From Anaerolineae bacterium (GTDB lineage Bacteria; Chloroflexota; Anaerolineae; Aggregatilineales; Phototrophicaceae): a DNA stretch of 64,000 nt. The number at the start of each line of letters is the position of its first letter. Positions within the stretch are counted from its first letter, which is position 1. The stretch is from assembly GCA_023382675.1 (NCBI GenBank), contig JAHDWN010000019.1:51245-115244 (forward strand), read 5' to 3'. Of the stretch, positions 52,491 through 61,990 are shown one piece after another. Below the pieces are notes generated by a model that was not told where the DNA came from, ran no database searches, and saw only the letters and a program-made list of their open reading frames with translations. The position numbers and the translations under genes are program-made.

Positions 52491-52694
52491 ATGACCAACC
52501 GACCCAACGGCGGCGATGTCGATGTCGAGACGATGGCCGAGACTGAGAATTACATTGCCTGGCTGTCGCACGAGCCAGATGGCGAAGTCGTCTACCATCT
52601 TGAACTCGGCGCGGTCACGCTGCATTTCTTCGAAGAGGAGTGGCAGGAAGTCCTCCAATTGATCGACGAAGCGCGCAAAGCGCGTGGCCGGTGA
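52491..52694 (+). CDS. Small conserved-looking protein, unknown
   Basis: A 67-residue acidic protein: NYIAWLSHEPDGEVVYHLELGAVTLHFFEEEWQEV (two strands, then a helix). AAAAGGAAA precedes the ATG. Its stop lies 10 nt inside the following gene if that gene uses its GTG, so the two may be coupled. Function unknown. Confidence 0.65.
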   Translation: MTNRPNGGDVDVETMAETENYIAWLSHEPDGEVVYHLELGAVTLHFFEEEWQEVLQLIDEARKARGR

Positions 52695-53517
52695 CGAACG
52701 GATGACCCCAGTTGCTGATTGGGGCGCGCTGATAGCGAAGCATCTGCCCCCGTCCGGCGCGACACTGCGTGTACTCGATCTTGGCGGCGCAATTGGAGGG
52801 GCGCTGGCGGCGCTCCGTGCCGATCTCGATGTGACGGCTGCGGCGGCAGATCCGGCAGGCTGGGCGGTGGCTGATGACAGCATCGATGCGGTTGTCGCGT
52901 TCGGCCAACAGCTATCCCCAACGCTGCTGCAAGCTGCTCTCTCGGCGCTGCGCCCCGGCGGACGGCTGATCGCGCTCGATCCGGATGGGTTGCCGAGCGC
53001 CGAGCAGGTCGAAACGCTCACCGCGGCGGGCTACACGCGCATCCTGGTCGAGTCGGCGCAAGCGTCCGGTGGTGTGCTGCTGCGCGGCGAGAAAGCCCAC
53101 ACGACTGCCGACACGCTGGCGCGTATCCGTGTCGCTGCCGGGCGTGACGACCTGCTGACCGATCTCAACCGCTACCCCGGACGTTATCTGTACTTGCTGA
53201 TCCGGCAGACGCCGAACAAACCCGTGTGGGCACTGCGTGATGGCGAGGCATTGGCGTGGCGGGCTGTTGCGCTGACGGTGGACGATCAGACGGTGCTGCT
53301 GGCCTTCAGCAGTCTGGCAAAGGCGGTCGCCTTCATGCAGCCAGCCGTGCTCGCCGGGCAGATCTGCGACATCAACAAGGTCGGCAAGTTCAGCGTCCAA
53401 ACTGCCCACGCCTGGGCACTGCCGCTGCTGCTCAATCCCGACTCCGGGTTGCTGGCAGAACATCCCCAGACGCTGCTGACCATTGATCCGGCGACGGCAG
53501 AGCAGCCCGACGAATAA
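52684..53517 (+). CDS. Methyltransferase-like protein with C-terminal SseB-like half
   Basis: A 277-residue protein. Residues 25-115 resemble a class I SAM methyltransferase: VLDLGGAIGGALA as motif I, SIDAVVAFGQQL as motif IV region and ALRPGGRLIALDPDG as the post-motif strand. The acidic motif II residue is not clear, so catalysis is uncertain. The C-terminal part (about 175-277: VWALRDGEALAWRAVALTV, LLAFSSLAKAVAFMQPAV) recalls SseB-like domains. GTG 52684 overlaps the previous gene; ATG 52702 is the alternative. Confidence 0.5.
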   Translation: MAGDERMTPVADWGALIAKHLPPSGATLRVLDLGGAIGGALAALRADLDVTAAAADPAGWAVADDSIDAVVAFGQQLSPTLLQAALSALRPGGRLIALDPDGLPSAEQVETLTAAGYTRILVESAQASGGVLLRGEKAHTTADTLARIRVAAGRDDLLTDLNRYPGRYLYLLIRQTPNKPVWALRDGEALAWRAVALTVDDQTVLLAFSSLAKAVAFMQPAVLAGQICDINKVGKFSVQTAHAWALPLLLNPDSGLLAEHPQTLLTIDPATAEQPDE

Positions 53518-53523
53518 TTGCGC

Positions 53524-55362
53524 TTAGCGCAGAGTCAGCAGATAGGCGATCAGAGCGTCAAGATCATCCATGCTGACTTTGCCCAGGAGATCGTGCGTGC
53601 CCGGCAGGGTGAACACGTCGCCAAGCGTGGCGGCGCGGCCATCGTGGAAGTAGGGCGCGCTCAGCCACAGCCAGCGCAGCGATGGCGTGTCGTAGAGTTC
53701 GCCTGCGGGCGAACTGGTGCCGACGTCCACCGGCTGCCCATTGGTGAACGCCGGGCCGCTGTGACATTGGGCGCAGTCTTGTTCGGCAAAGACCTGTTCG
53801 CCGCGGCGCACCTGGTCAGCGTCGACGCCGTATTGCGCTGGCGTTTCCGGCGGCTGAAGCGACCCCAAATAGGCGACGAGCGCGTCAAGATCGACGGACA
53901 GGCCGGTATGCGGCGCTTCTTGCGGCAGATTCGCCGACGGAGCATCGACCAGACCGCGCCCGCTCATGAGGCTGCGGATCTTGATCTCGACATCCCCCAG
54001 TTCATCCCAGGTCTCCGTCCAGGTATACGGTGCGCTGTCTGCCAGGCCGAACAGATGCGGCGTATTCACGGGTCTGACCGGCCAGCCCTGCCAGACACGC
54101 CCATCGCTCATGCCATCGAAATGACAGGTGGCGCAGCTCAGCCACTCGTCACGGCTCATGCGCGGGTCGCGCGCCGAGTAGAACAACCGCATCCCGATCA
54201 ACTGGTCGGTCGGCAGGGTGACAGGGCTGATGGGCAGCACGTCACTGACGCGCATGTTGCTTGTCTGGATGGTGGTGATCGTGCCGTCGATCACGTTGTG
54301 GACGAAGACCAGCGTATTATCACGGTTGAGCAGGACGCTGCGTGGATTCGTGCCGACGGTCACGTGTGCGCGCACATCCCCGGTGTCCAGATTGATCACA
54401 CTCAGCGAATCGCTCCCGGCGTTGACGACGTAAAGGCGCTGCTGGAAGCGGTCAACAGCCACGGCGAACGGCATGTTGACCGGGCGGTCGATCTGATCGA
54501 GCGCCAGACGTGCGCGCCGTTCAACCTGCAAATCGCGCAAATTGAGGATATTTACGACGGGCATGGCGGCCCCGTCGTAGGTCAGCGCCGGGTTGTCGGC
54601 ATTGATCAGCGTCTGCGGGAGGTAGGCGATGCCACGGGTAATATCCAGCGCGATACTTTGCGAAATGCTATTGGTGCCGCCCGTCCCGACCCGCGCGACG
54701 ATAGCGCCGCTGGGCAGGTAAATGAGACTGACTTCGCCGGTCCAGAAATGCGTGACATAGAGAAAATCGCCCCAGAGCGCCAGCCCGGAAGGCATATCCG
54801 GCAGCGGTATGCGCCGCGTGACGCGCCCGGCAGCCAGATCGACTTCGACGATTTCGCCGCTGCCTTGCAGCGAGACGTAGGCCATCTGATCATTGTTGGT
54901 GACGACGCCATAAGGCCAGACGCCGAGGGGGATGGTCGCCAGCACGCTTGCGCCGCGAATATCCACAATCGAGAGGCTGCCGTCACCGCGATTGGCGACA
55001 AGCGCTCGTGCGCCATCGGGTGTGATCGCCACACTGCGCGGGTCACGCCCGACGCTGACCTCATTGATCACCCGGCTTTGCGCGGGAACGAGGATCGTGA
55101 CGCTGTTGCTGAGTGGATTGGCGGCCACCATCGTCAGTGTATCCGGCGCGAGGGCGATACTGCTGCTGTAGTAATCGCGATGGCTGCGCGCATCCGGCAG
55201 CGCAAACAGCGGCAGCGGCGTTGGCGTCGGGCGCACCGTCTGCGCCTGGGCCGGCGTGGTCATCTGACTGCCGAACAGGAGCGCACCCGCGATCAGCATC
55301 AACATCAGCGCCGACGCCAAAGCCGTGTAGAGCAATCTGGAGACGGTGGTTCGTTTTTTCAC
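53524..55362 (-). CDS. Beta-propeller fused to dihaem cytochrome c peroxidase-like domain
   Basis: A 612-residue exported protein. An N-terminal signal/anchor (13-31) is followed by a Pro-rich linker, then a YVTN/YncE-type propeller (60-375; repeats such as RSVAITPDGARALVANRGDGSLSI) and a cytochrome c peroxidase/MauG-like region (380-612). That region has two haem sites, CATCH (410-414) and CAQCH (530-534), and PYFHDGRAATL, a common segment of that family. It may oxidise a partner or use peroxide outside the cell. It starts 11 nt after the 1091-aa gene, so they form an operon. Confidence 0.82.
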   Translation of the reverse strand: MKKRTTVSRLLYTALASALMLMLIAGALLFGSQMTTPAQAQTVRPTPTPLPLFALPDARSHRDYYSSSIALAPDTLTMVAANPLSNSVTILVPAQSRVINEVSVGRDPRSVAITPDGARALVANRGDGSLSIVDIRGASVLATIPLGVWPYGVVTNNDQMAYVSLQGSGEIVEVDLAAGRVTRRIPLPDMPSGLALWGDFLYVTHFWTGEVSLIYLPSGAIVARVGTGGTNSISQSIALDITRGIAYLPQTLINADNPALTYDGAAMPVVNILNLRDLQVERRARLALDQIDRPVNMPFAVAVDRFQQRLYVVNAGSDSLSVINLDTGDVRAHVTVGTNPRSVLLNRDNTLVFVHNVIDGTITTIQTSNMRVSDVLPISPVTLPTDQLIGMRLFYSARDPRMSRDEWLSCATCHFDGMSDGRVWQGWPVRPVNTPHLFGLADSAPYTWTETWDELGDVEIKIRSLMSGRGLVDAPSANLPQEAPHTGLSVDLDALVAYLGSLQPPETPAQYGVDADQVRRGEQVFAEQDCAQCHSGPAFTNGQPVDVGTSSPAGELYDTPSLRWLWLSAPYFHDGRAATLGDVFTLPGTHDLLGKVSMDDLDALIAYLLTLR

Positions 55363-55373
55363 GGGCGCTCCAG

Positions 55374-58300
55374 TCAGTTGTTCAGGCTGATCAGCCGGTC
55401 ATGGAAGATGGTGAAAGTGCGGTACGATGTCCGTGGCCGTCCAACCTCGTCGCGCGCGATGATCATCATCGTGAGACGATGGGGATCGGAAGACGCCACG
55501 CCATGGGCACGCCCATCGACTTCCATGTTGGGGAACCGGCGGGCGACGTTGGTCGGGTTGTGCTGATAGCTGAAAGTGCGCCCGCTGAGACGCAGCGTGC
55601 CCTGTTCGATCAAGAAGCCGGGCGCGGTCAGCGTGTAATAGACAGACACGGCCGTCCAGCCATTCGGAACGGTAAAGTTGAAATTGTAGGGCAGCGCCGC
55701 CGGGATCTGGATGTCCTGGCGCGTCGTGACTTCGATTGGAGCGCTCTCCGGCTCGGCCACGTAAAAGCTGAAGCGCCCATCCGGCGCGCCGGGGATGCCG
55801 CCGGTCAGATAGGGCGGCTGCGCGACGCCCGCCGAGGTCAGACCGTCCTGCGTCACCTGCACTTCGACCGTCCAGACGCCGGTTTCATCGAGCGCAAAAT
55901 CATTGACCGGGTCGTAGTAATAGCCGATGGCATTCGCGCGCCCGCTAAACATCCGCAGCGCTCCGCTAGGTGACGTCACGCGCAGGTCGATGCGCGCAGC
56001 CCGGGCCGGCGCTGCCTGTCCACTGAAAGCGAATGTATCGCCCAGGGGCAGGATGTCGCCGGGTTGAACGCCCGTCGGCAAGAAGAAGGTGTTGTAAGCC
56101 TGATCGTCGATGCGCAGGAGTGGGCCACCGTCTGTGCCGCCATCCGACGCCCGCCCTGGGGACGCGACACGCGTTCCGTTGGGGTCATCAGCTTCGACTA
56201 CGACGGCCAGCGAACCGTAAATCGCCGTCGTGCGGACGTCGATGTCCGGGTTATCGACCACTGCGCCGCCGAATAGGAATACATAATCCCCCGCCGCCAG
56301 ACCGTTCACGCCCGCGCCGACTTGCCGGTTGAGCGGGTCCTGCATGTCCGTCCAGATTGGCAGGGAAGGGATGACAGCGCCGCTCACCATCTGGCGCACA
56401 CTGAAGCCCGGATGGATGAAGCTGACGTAGGTATAACCCCGGCTGGCCGGGGCTGCGCGCTGAGCCGGATCGTAGGGCTTGCCATCCGCGCCGAAGAGCG
56501 CCAACGGCAGCTCATCGACAGCGGCAGCGCGGCGGATAATGCTGCCCAGAGCGGAGGCATCGGTGGCAGCGCCAGCCAGCAGCCAGTTCTCGTAGCTGCC
56601 GATCCGATCCTGAAGCCTGAGCGTGGGCGCAAGTGCGCTCGTCACATCATCGGTGATCCAGAGCACGTCGCCCGAATGATAGGGCGTATTGGCAATCACG
56701 GGAGAAACCGTTTGATTACGCGCCGCCAGCAGCCGCTCCGCACGATACCACGCCGGTTGAAGGCCACTGGTGAAATTCGCCAGGCCGCGCGCGCCACGGG
56801 CGACGTAGTCCGACGTTTCACCCGCGATGACGCCCGCGCTGCGCAGGCTGCCCGCCCAGAGGCGACCGTTGCTATCTTCGTAGCGGGCTTCATAGTCGAT
56901 CACGTATTCGCCCGGTTGATCGAACACGAACGGGCTGGTCTGCGGCGAAAAGTAGCCGTAATCATTGGCTGTGCCTTCAAAGACCTGCTCTGTTGGCTCG
57001 CCGCCGTCGAGAGGATAGATGCGTACCGTGACGGTGACATCCGCCGGGATGGCGGGCGCGACGTGTAAACCAGGATTGAGCGCATTGCCGACTTCGAACG
57101 GCGTGCCGGAGAGCACCGCCGGCGACAGTTCAAGCCTTTCCGCGACCAGGATGTGATATTCCCCGCCGCCGGAGTAGCGATTGCCGAAGATGTCTTCGAA
57201 TTCGCCCGTCAGGTTGATGACGTGCTCGCCATATTGGTTGAAACTGAAGCGCGATATATTCGGGTTGAGCGTTGCCAACTGGTAGGTATCCACCGGCGAC
57301 TGGCGGCCAAACTGCTCGCTTTCGTCCAGCGCGGGCGACGAGAGCTGATTCTGGAGGATCGGCAGATTGCCCGGCGAGAGCGTAGTGCCATCGGGCTGGT
57401 GGATGGACAGGGTCAGCCTGCCGCCAGGGAACAGCAGCGGAATGAGCGGCGGCGCAGACACAGCATACGCATTGGGGAACTGCATCAGCAAATGCGGCTC
57501 AAGCGAATAGGTCGCCGGAGCGCCATCCGCATTGAGCGGCACGATGTAGGTCGGGCTGTTGAAGTGAACCCGGTTGGACAGCGCATAATCATCTGTGCCG
57601 ACAGGTAGAAGGCCCCGGCTGCCATCGGTCGGGGTGTTCATCATCAACACCCAGGGCAGTTCAATCGATTCCAGACTGCCGACATTGAACACCAGGGGCA
57701 GCCGCGTGAGCGCTGTGCCAGAATAGCCTGCTCCCTGGCCGAAGAGCGGGCTGGTTTCCCAGGTTTCGGGCGCGGCGTCGCCAGCGCGAACGAGCACTTT
57801 CAATGCCGGGACGTAGATACCTGCTGGCAGATTGCTCGGAAGCTGCCGCTCGAACACGAGCCTGAAAGATAGCCCATTCAAGACAGGCGCAATGTCAGCA
57901 GCGCCGATGGCCGTCTCTGCCAGAAGACGCTCGCTGCCAACGTCGTCAATGGCCAGACCGCTGGGCGTGAGCGCGCTCGCCCAGCCATTGTTGGTGAGCC
58001 GAACGCTTACGGGGTGCGTCTCGCCGTTCTGGCGCAAGACCACCGGGATCAGCTCTAGCTGCCCGATAACGCGGAACTCGTTCAGGTCTACCTCAGCCAA
58101 GGGGCGTGGGACGGTGACATCGAGTTCGAGCCGGAGCGGATTGGGATCGCCGGTTTCGAAGACGACCCGGTTCACCGAGCCGTTCGCCGCCCAGTGCTCT
58201 GCGCCGCTGCCAAGCGACCCGGAAACAGTGAATTGGTAACTGCCATCGATGCCGGTCGGGTAGCTTCTATAGACAACCACCGCTGGCCCGCCTGGCAGCG

Positions 58301-58649
58301 AGCCGGGGCGGTCACGCAGCGCCTGCGGGATGTTTTCAGCCGGGCTGATCATGAATGGCGTGTTGCCTGGGCCGTACAGGTGCGTCGAGAACGATCCAGT
58401 GATACCGGCCTGGGTATAGGTTGTATCGCCCGTGTAGAGGTTGCGAATCGCGACTTGTGCCGTCGGGAACACGGCGTTCGATTCGCCAGAAATAGTGACG
58501 ATACCGTTTTCGTCCGGTTCGGAAATGCTGATGAGCGAAGTGCGTGGCGGATCGCCGCGCTGTGCGCGCTGTCCATCTTGGGCCAGGACTGTCGAAAGCG
58601 ACAGCACTGCGGCCAGAAAAATCACCAGGCTGGCGAGTAATCGACGCAA
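55374..58649 (-). CDS. Large secreted beta-rich protein (1091 aa)
   Basis: A 1091-residue exported protein with a signal peptide 1-23 (ending STVLAQ). The rest is almost wholly beta-rich, with repeated Ig-like or sandwich units: FSFNQYGEHVINLTGEFEDIF, FVFDQPGEYVIDYEARYED, FALDETGVWTVEVQVTQDG. No enzyme motif, membrane anchor at the C-terminus or sorting signal was found. It would be a large extracellular or surface protein. It is first in an operon with the propeller-dihaem protein, so they may act together. Function unknown. Confidence 0.75.
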   Translation of the reverse strand: MRRLLASLVIFLAAVLSLSTVLAQDGQRAQRGDPPRTSLISISEPDENGIVTISGESNAVFPTAQVAIRNLYTGDTTYTQAGITGSFSTHLYGPGNTPFMISPAENIPQALRDRPGSLPGGPAVVVYRSYPTGIDGSYQFTVSGSLGSGAEHWAANGSVNRVVFETGDPNPLRLELDVTVPRPLAEVDLNEFRVIGQLELIPVVLRQNGETHPVSVRLTNNGWASALTPSGLAIDDVGSERLLAETAIGAADIAPVLNGLSFRLVFERQLPSNLPAGIYVPALKVLVRAGDAAPETWETSPLFGQGAGYSGTALTRLPLVFNVGSLESIELPWVLMMNTPTDGSRGLLPVGTDDYALSNRVHFNSPTYIVPLNADGAPATYSLEPHLLMQFPNAYAVSAPPLIPLLFPGGRLTLSIHQPDGTTLSPGNLPILQNQLSSPALDESEQFGRQSPVDTYQLATLNPNISRFSFNQYGEHVINLTGEFEDIFGNRYSGGGEYHILVAERLELSPAVLSGTPFEVGNALNPGLHVAPAIPADVTVTVRIYPLDGGEPTEQVFEGTANDYGYFSPQTSPFVFDQPGEYVIDYEARYEDSNGRLWAGSLRSAGVIAGETSDYVARGARGLANFTSGLQPAWYRAERLLAARNQTVSPVIANTPYHSGDVLWITDDVTSALAPTLRLQDRIGSYENWLLAGAATDASALGSIIRRAAAVDELPLALFGADGKPYDPAQRAAPASRGYTYVSFIHPGFSVRQMVSGAVIPSLPIWTDMQDPLNRQVGAGVNGLAAGDYVFLFGGAVVDNPDIDVRTTAIYGSLAVVVEADDPNGTRVASPGRASDGGTDGGPLLRIDDQAYNTFFLPTGVQPGDILPLGDTFAFSGQAAPARAARIDLRVTSPSGALRMFSGRANAIGYYYDPVNDFALDETGVWTVEVQVTQDGLTSAGVAQPPYLTGGIPGAPDGRFSFYVAEPESAPIEVTTRQDIQIPAALPYNFNFTVPNGWTAVSVYYTLTAPGFLIEQGTLRLSGRTFSYQHNPTNVARRFPNMEVDGRAHGVASSDPHRLTMMIIARDEVGRPRTSYRTFTIFHDRLISLNN

Positions 58650-58716
58650 GTTCTATTTCCTCGTGACGCAGTGTTATCTACAGTATAGGAGATTTCACCG
58701 CTAAGCCCCACAAATG

Positions 58717-59292
58717 CTAGGGCTTCAAACCCAATCTAACGATAATGTCATCCAGATGCGCCAGCACAGCATCGGGCGCGTCATTGTTGAGGAGGGTGAA
58801 ATCGGCAATCGCAATCGGGCCACCCTTTTCCAGCTTCTTGATTTCCGCAAAATCGCGGCTGAGCGCCTCCTCCGGTGTCAGCGGGCGTTCTGGCCGCGCG
58901 GCGAGGCGGGCATAGCGCACAGAACGCTCTGCCACAATCGCGACCACGACCATCATACTGCGGAATTCCGCTTGCAGCAGTTCATATTCGCTGAAGCTGT
59001 ACAGTCCGTCGATGACGATACTTTGACGCCGCGCCAACTCCTCGCGCAAGATCGGCAGCGCGCGTAGGGCAATCGCGGCCATGCCATCTTGTGCGCGAAA
59101 TTCTTCGCGCACCACTCTCTCGTGCTCCGGCAAAAGCGCTAGCCCGCGCCGCTCGACCTCGCTGGTGACGATGCCACCGAAGCGAAATTGAAAAAAGCCG
59201 CGCTGTTCCAGGTGCTGCGCGCACAAACTCTTACCAGCGCCGGGCATACCGACAAGCGCCAGCACGCGCGGTGTAGATACGGTATCAGGCAT
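58717..59292 (-). CDS. P-loop nucleotide kinase-like protein (dephospho-CoA kinase-like)
   Basis: A 191-residue cytoplasmic P-loop protein: LVGMPGAGKSLCAQHL is the Walker A loop, SIVIDGLYSFSEYELLQ the Walker B region, and RYARLAARPERP the arginine-rich lid. It resembles dephospho-CoA kinase-like or UPF0200 (AAA_18) proteins, more than a true CoaE. Start 59292 is used; ATG 59328 adds 12 residues and is possible. Divergent from the lacI gene. Confidence 0.7.
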   Translation of the reverse strand: MPDTVSTPRVLALVGMPGAGKSLCAQHLEQRGFFQFRFGGIVTSEVERRGLALLPEHERVVREEFRAQDGMAAIALRALPILREELARRQSIVIDGLYSFSEYELLQAEFRSMMVVVAIVAERSVRYARLAARPERPLTPEEALSRDFAEIKKLEKGGPIAIADFTLLNNDAPDAVLAHLDDIIVRLGLKP

Positions 59293-59442
59293 GATGTCTC
59301 GACTATGATGCTTGGCGATGAAATTCAATGCCCATTATACACCAGGGCGGGGGAGGGCTGCGGCGGACGACCGGGTTGAGATTGGTGGCCGTTTTCGTGC
59401 GATCTGCACAAGCGCCACGGCATAAATATCTGCTCGAATCAT

Positions 59443-59471
59443 TTGACAACGTTGACGTTGGTGGCTAAACT
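59443..59471 (+). promoter_or_regulatory. Promoter of lacI-type regulator/sugar ABC operon
   Basis: TTGACA (59443-59448), a 17-nt spacer, then TAAACT (59466-59471). The -35 is consensus and overlaps operator O1. Confidence 0.65.
59444..59457. promoter_or_regulatory. LacI-type operator O1
   Basis: TGACAACGTTGACG has the CG-centred palindromic core CAACGTTG typical of LacI/GalR-family sites. It overlaps the -35 box, so binding would block transcription. Confidence 0.6.
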
Positions 59472-59476
59472 CATGA

Positions 59477-59490
59477 TGTCAACGTTGTCA
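59477..59490. promoter_or_regulatory. LacI-type operator O2
   Basis: TGTCAACGTTGTCA has the same CAACGTTG core. Its centre is 33 nt from O1, about three helical turns, so both sites face the same side. It lies 31 nt before the regulator start, so autoregulation is expected. Confidence 0.65.
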
Positions 59491-59520
59491 TTTGAGATAG
59501 TAATAGGTTTTGTTTCTATT

Positions 59521-60522
59521 ATGCCTACCATTAAAGAAGTTGCCGAAGCGGCAGGAGTTTCTTTCAAGACCGTATCGCGTGTCATCAATGGTGATGCCAA
59601 TGTTCGCCCGGAGACACGCGCCAAGGTCATGGACGCGGTCGCGCGTCTTGGTTATCGCCCCAACCAGATCGCCCGACAAATGCGCACGCAGCGTTCGCAC
59701 CTGATCGGCTTCATCAGCGACGAAATCGTCACCACCCCGTTTGCGTTCAACATTATTAAAGGCGCGCAGCAAGAAGCCTGGCGGCACGGGTTGATGCTGC
59801 TGGTAGTGAATACGGCTTCGGATCGCGAACACGAAGACGAAGCCGTAGAAATGCTGCTCATGCGCCAGGTCGAGGGCGTCATCTACGCGACGATGCGTCA
59901 CATGATCATCGAACTTCCGCCAATGCTGCGCGAAGTGCCGGTCATGCTCCTGAACTGCCGCTCCGCCGATGGCTCGCTGGCGTCGGTCGTCCCTGACGAA
60001 GTTGACGCAGGGTTCAAAGCGACAGAAATTCTGCTCAAAAAGGGACATCGCCGCATCCCCTTCATCAACCTGGAGCCGACAGCCGTCGCTGCAGTTGGGC
60101 GGTTGCAGGGCTACCGGCAGGCGCTGGAGGCGGCTGGCATCGAATTTGACCCCGCGCTCATACGCAACACGTATGGCAACTCCGCGGATGGTTATGCCCA
60201 GGCGCGAGCACTGCTGGCAGAAGGTCCGCCGCCCACGGCGATCGTGTGTGGCAACGATGCCGTGGCTGCTGGTGTCTACGAAGGGATCAAAGAGCGTGGG
60301 CTGCGTATTCCCCAGGATATTGCCGTCATCAGCTTCGACAATCTGGAACTGATCGCAACGATGCTCAAGCCCGCACTCTCGACGATGGCGCTGCCGCATC
60401 TGGAAATGGGCGAATGGGCGGTGCGCCACTTGATGCAATCCGGGCTGCGTTCCTCGACGAAACCCGATCAGGTCGAGCACGCCATGCTGCCCTGCCCGTA
60501 TATCGAGCGCGAGTCTGTGTAA
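59521..60522 (+). CDS. LacI family transcriptional regulator of the sugar ABC operon
   Basis: A 333-residue repressor. Residues 2-21 are the LacI helix-turn-helix (TIKEVAEAAGVSFKTVSRVIN), followed by the hinge helix at NQIARQMRTQ. A periplasmic-binding-protein-like sugar domain (about 60-330) has the usual halves, with LIGFISDEIVTTPF and AIVCGNDAVAAGV, IAVISFDNLE. It binds the operators at 59444 and 59477 and a sugar that relieves or favours binding. ATG 59521 starts at the family N-terminus; the ORF track's TTG is upstream of the operators. Followed by the SBP. Confidence 0.9.
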   Translation: MPTIKEVAEAAGVSFKTVSRVINGDANVRPETRAKVMDAVARLGYRPNQIARQMRTQRSHLIGFISDEIVTTPFAFNIIKGAQQEAWRHGLMLLVVNTASDREHEDEAVEMLLMRQVEGVIYATMRHMIIELPPMLREVPVMLLNCRSADGSLASVVPDEVDAGFKATEILLKKGHRRIPFINLEPTAVAAVGRLQGYRQALEAAGIEFDPALIRNTYGNSADGYAQARALLAEGPPPTAIVCGNDAVAAGVYEGIKERGLRIPQDIAVISFDNLELIATMLKPALSTMALPHLEMGEWAVRHLMQSGLRSSTKPDQVEHAMLPCPYIERESV

Positions 60523-60610
60523 CGGACGCGCCTGAATCGGTGACTCCGCTGGCGCTCCAGAGCTGACCAGCGATGTCCAAATAACGTTCATTTATGCAGG
60601 AGGATGTGAG

Positions 60611-61894
60611 ATGAAACTTTCGCGTGTTCTATTGGGCTTGCTGCTTGCGGCATTATTTATAGTTCCATTGACAGCGTCAGCTCAGCCGGCAGAAATCTCG
60701 GTCTTTTTCCACAGTGGACGCGGCGCAGAACGTGATGCACTCGACACGATTCTGACGAATTTCAACGACTCTCAGAGCGATTACGTTGCTGTGGCGACCG
60801 AACTGCCCGAAGGTAGCTATACCGATGCCGTGAACGCGGCGGCGCTTTCAGGCGATCTTCCCTGCCTGCTCGATTTCGACGGGCCGACGCTCTACAGCTT
60901 TGCCTGGCGCGGCTATCTGATCCCGATTGATTCATACGCCTCGGAAGATCTACTGGCGGATATTCTGCCGTCGATCATCGACCAGGGCACCTACAATGGC
61001 CACCTTTACAGCCTGGGCGTCTTCGACAGCGGCCTGGCGATCTGGGGCAACAAGGCGATGCTGGAGGCAGCAGGCGTCCGGATTCCGACCGGTCTCGATG
61101 ATGTCTGGACACTGGACGAGTTCGACGCGGCGCTGGCAGCCTTGAAAGAGGCGCATCCTGACAATTTCATCCTCGACCTGAAGATGAACTATGGCGAGGG
61201 TGAATGGTTCACTTACGGTTTTTCGCCCATTCTCCAGGGCTTCGGCGCTGACCTGATCGACCGCGAGACTTATGCAACCGCCGAAGGTGTGCTCAACGGT
61301 GAAGTGGCTGTCGCGGCCATGACCTGGTTCCAGGATTTGTTTGACAAGGGCTATGCGACGACCACACCGCCGGATGACAACGAGTTCATCAATGGCAATG
61401 CGGCGTTGAGCTGGGTCGGTCACTGGGAATACAACCGTTATGCCACCGAGCTGGGCGATAACCTGGTGCTCATTCCGATGCCGAATCTGGGCGCGCGCGC
61501 AGCGACCGGCATGGGGTCATGGAACTGGGGCATCACCAGCCAGTGCGAGAATCAGGACGGCGCATGGTCGCTGCTTGAGTTCATGCTCGATCCAGAACAG
61601 ATGACGATCATGACCGATGCCAACGGCGCAGTTCCGAGCCGCATCAGCGTGCTGGATGCTGACCCGAATTACGCCACGGGTGGCGATTTGAACATCTTCG
61701 TTCAGCAGTTGCAGGGCAGCGTCGCTGTCCCGCGTCCACAGACACCCGCGTATCCGGTCATCACCCGCGAATTCGCCACAGCTATCTCTGAGATTTCCAC
61801 CGGCGCAGACGTGCAGGATACGCTGGATTCGGCAGTCGATGCCATTGACGCCGACATCGCTGCGAATGACGGCTACCCGGCTCCCTCCATGTAG
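60611..61894 (+). CDS. Sugar ABC transporter substrate-binding protein
   Basis: A 427-residue extracellular solute-binding protein of family 1 (MalE/UgpB type). The signal peptide ends TASAQ near residue 25; there is no lipobox Cys. WGNKAMLEAAGV (about 147-158) is the conserved signature. GFSPILQGFGAD and WVGHWEYN line the cleft. It captures a sugar or oligosaccharide and passes it to the permeases that follow. AGGAGG precedes the ATG. The sugar cannot be named from sequence. Confidence 0.88.
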   Translation: MKLSRVLLGLLLAALFIVPLTASAQPAEISVFFHSGRGAERDALDTILTNFNDSQSDYVAVATELPEGSYTDAVNAAALSGDLPCLLDFDGPTLYSFAWRGYLIPIDSYASEDLLADILPSIIDQGTYNGHLYSLGVFDSGLAIWGNKAMLEAAGVRIPTGLDDVWTLDEFDAALAALKEAHPDNFILDLKMNYGEGEWFTYGFSPILQGFGADLIDRETYATAEGVLNGEVAVAAMTWFQDLFDKGYATTTPPDDNEFINGNAALSWVGHWEYNRYATELGDNLVLIPMPNLGARAATGMGSWNWGITSQCENQDGAWSLLEFMLDPEQMTIMTDANGAVPSRISVLDADPNYATGGDLNIFVQQLQGSVAVPRPQTPAYPVITREFATAISEISTGADVQDTLDSAVDAIDADIAANDGYPAPSM

Positions 61895-61903
61895 CATCCG
61901 TTC

Positions 61904-61928
61904 AGAGGGCGGTGAAAAGCCGCCCTCT
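61904..61928 (+). terminator. Attenuating hairpin between SBP and permease
   Basis: AGAGGGCGG and CCGCCCTCT form a 9-bp stem with a 7-nt loop, 10 nt after the SBP stop. It has no T tract. In sugar ABC operons such hairpins keep the binding-protein mRNA abundant. Confidence 0.55.
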
Positions 61929-61990
61929 CTCTACCTGAAGACTGCGGCTGGCAACCCACAGCGCCAGCCTGACTCACACGGGAAATTCCT

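Noticed and set aside
53518-55566. 682-aa plus ORF antisense to the propeller-dihaem gene
   Set aside because: Shadow frame of a clear exported protein with CXXCH sites; no signal or domain on this strand.
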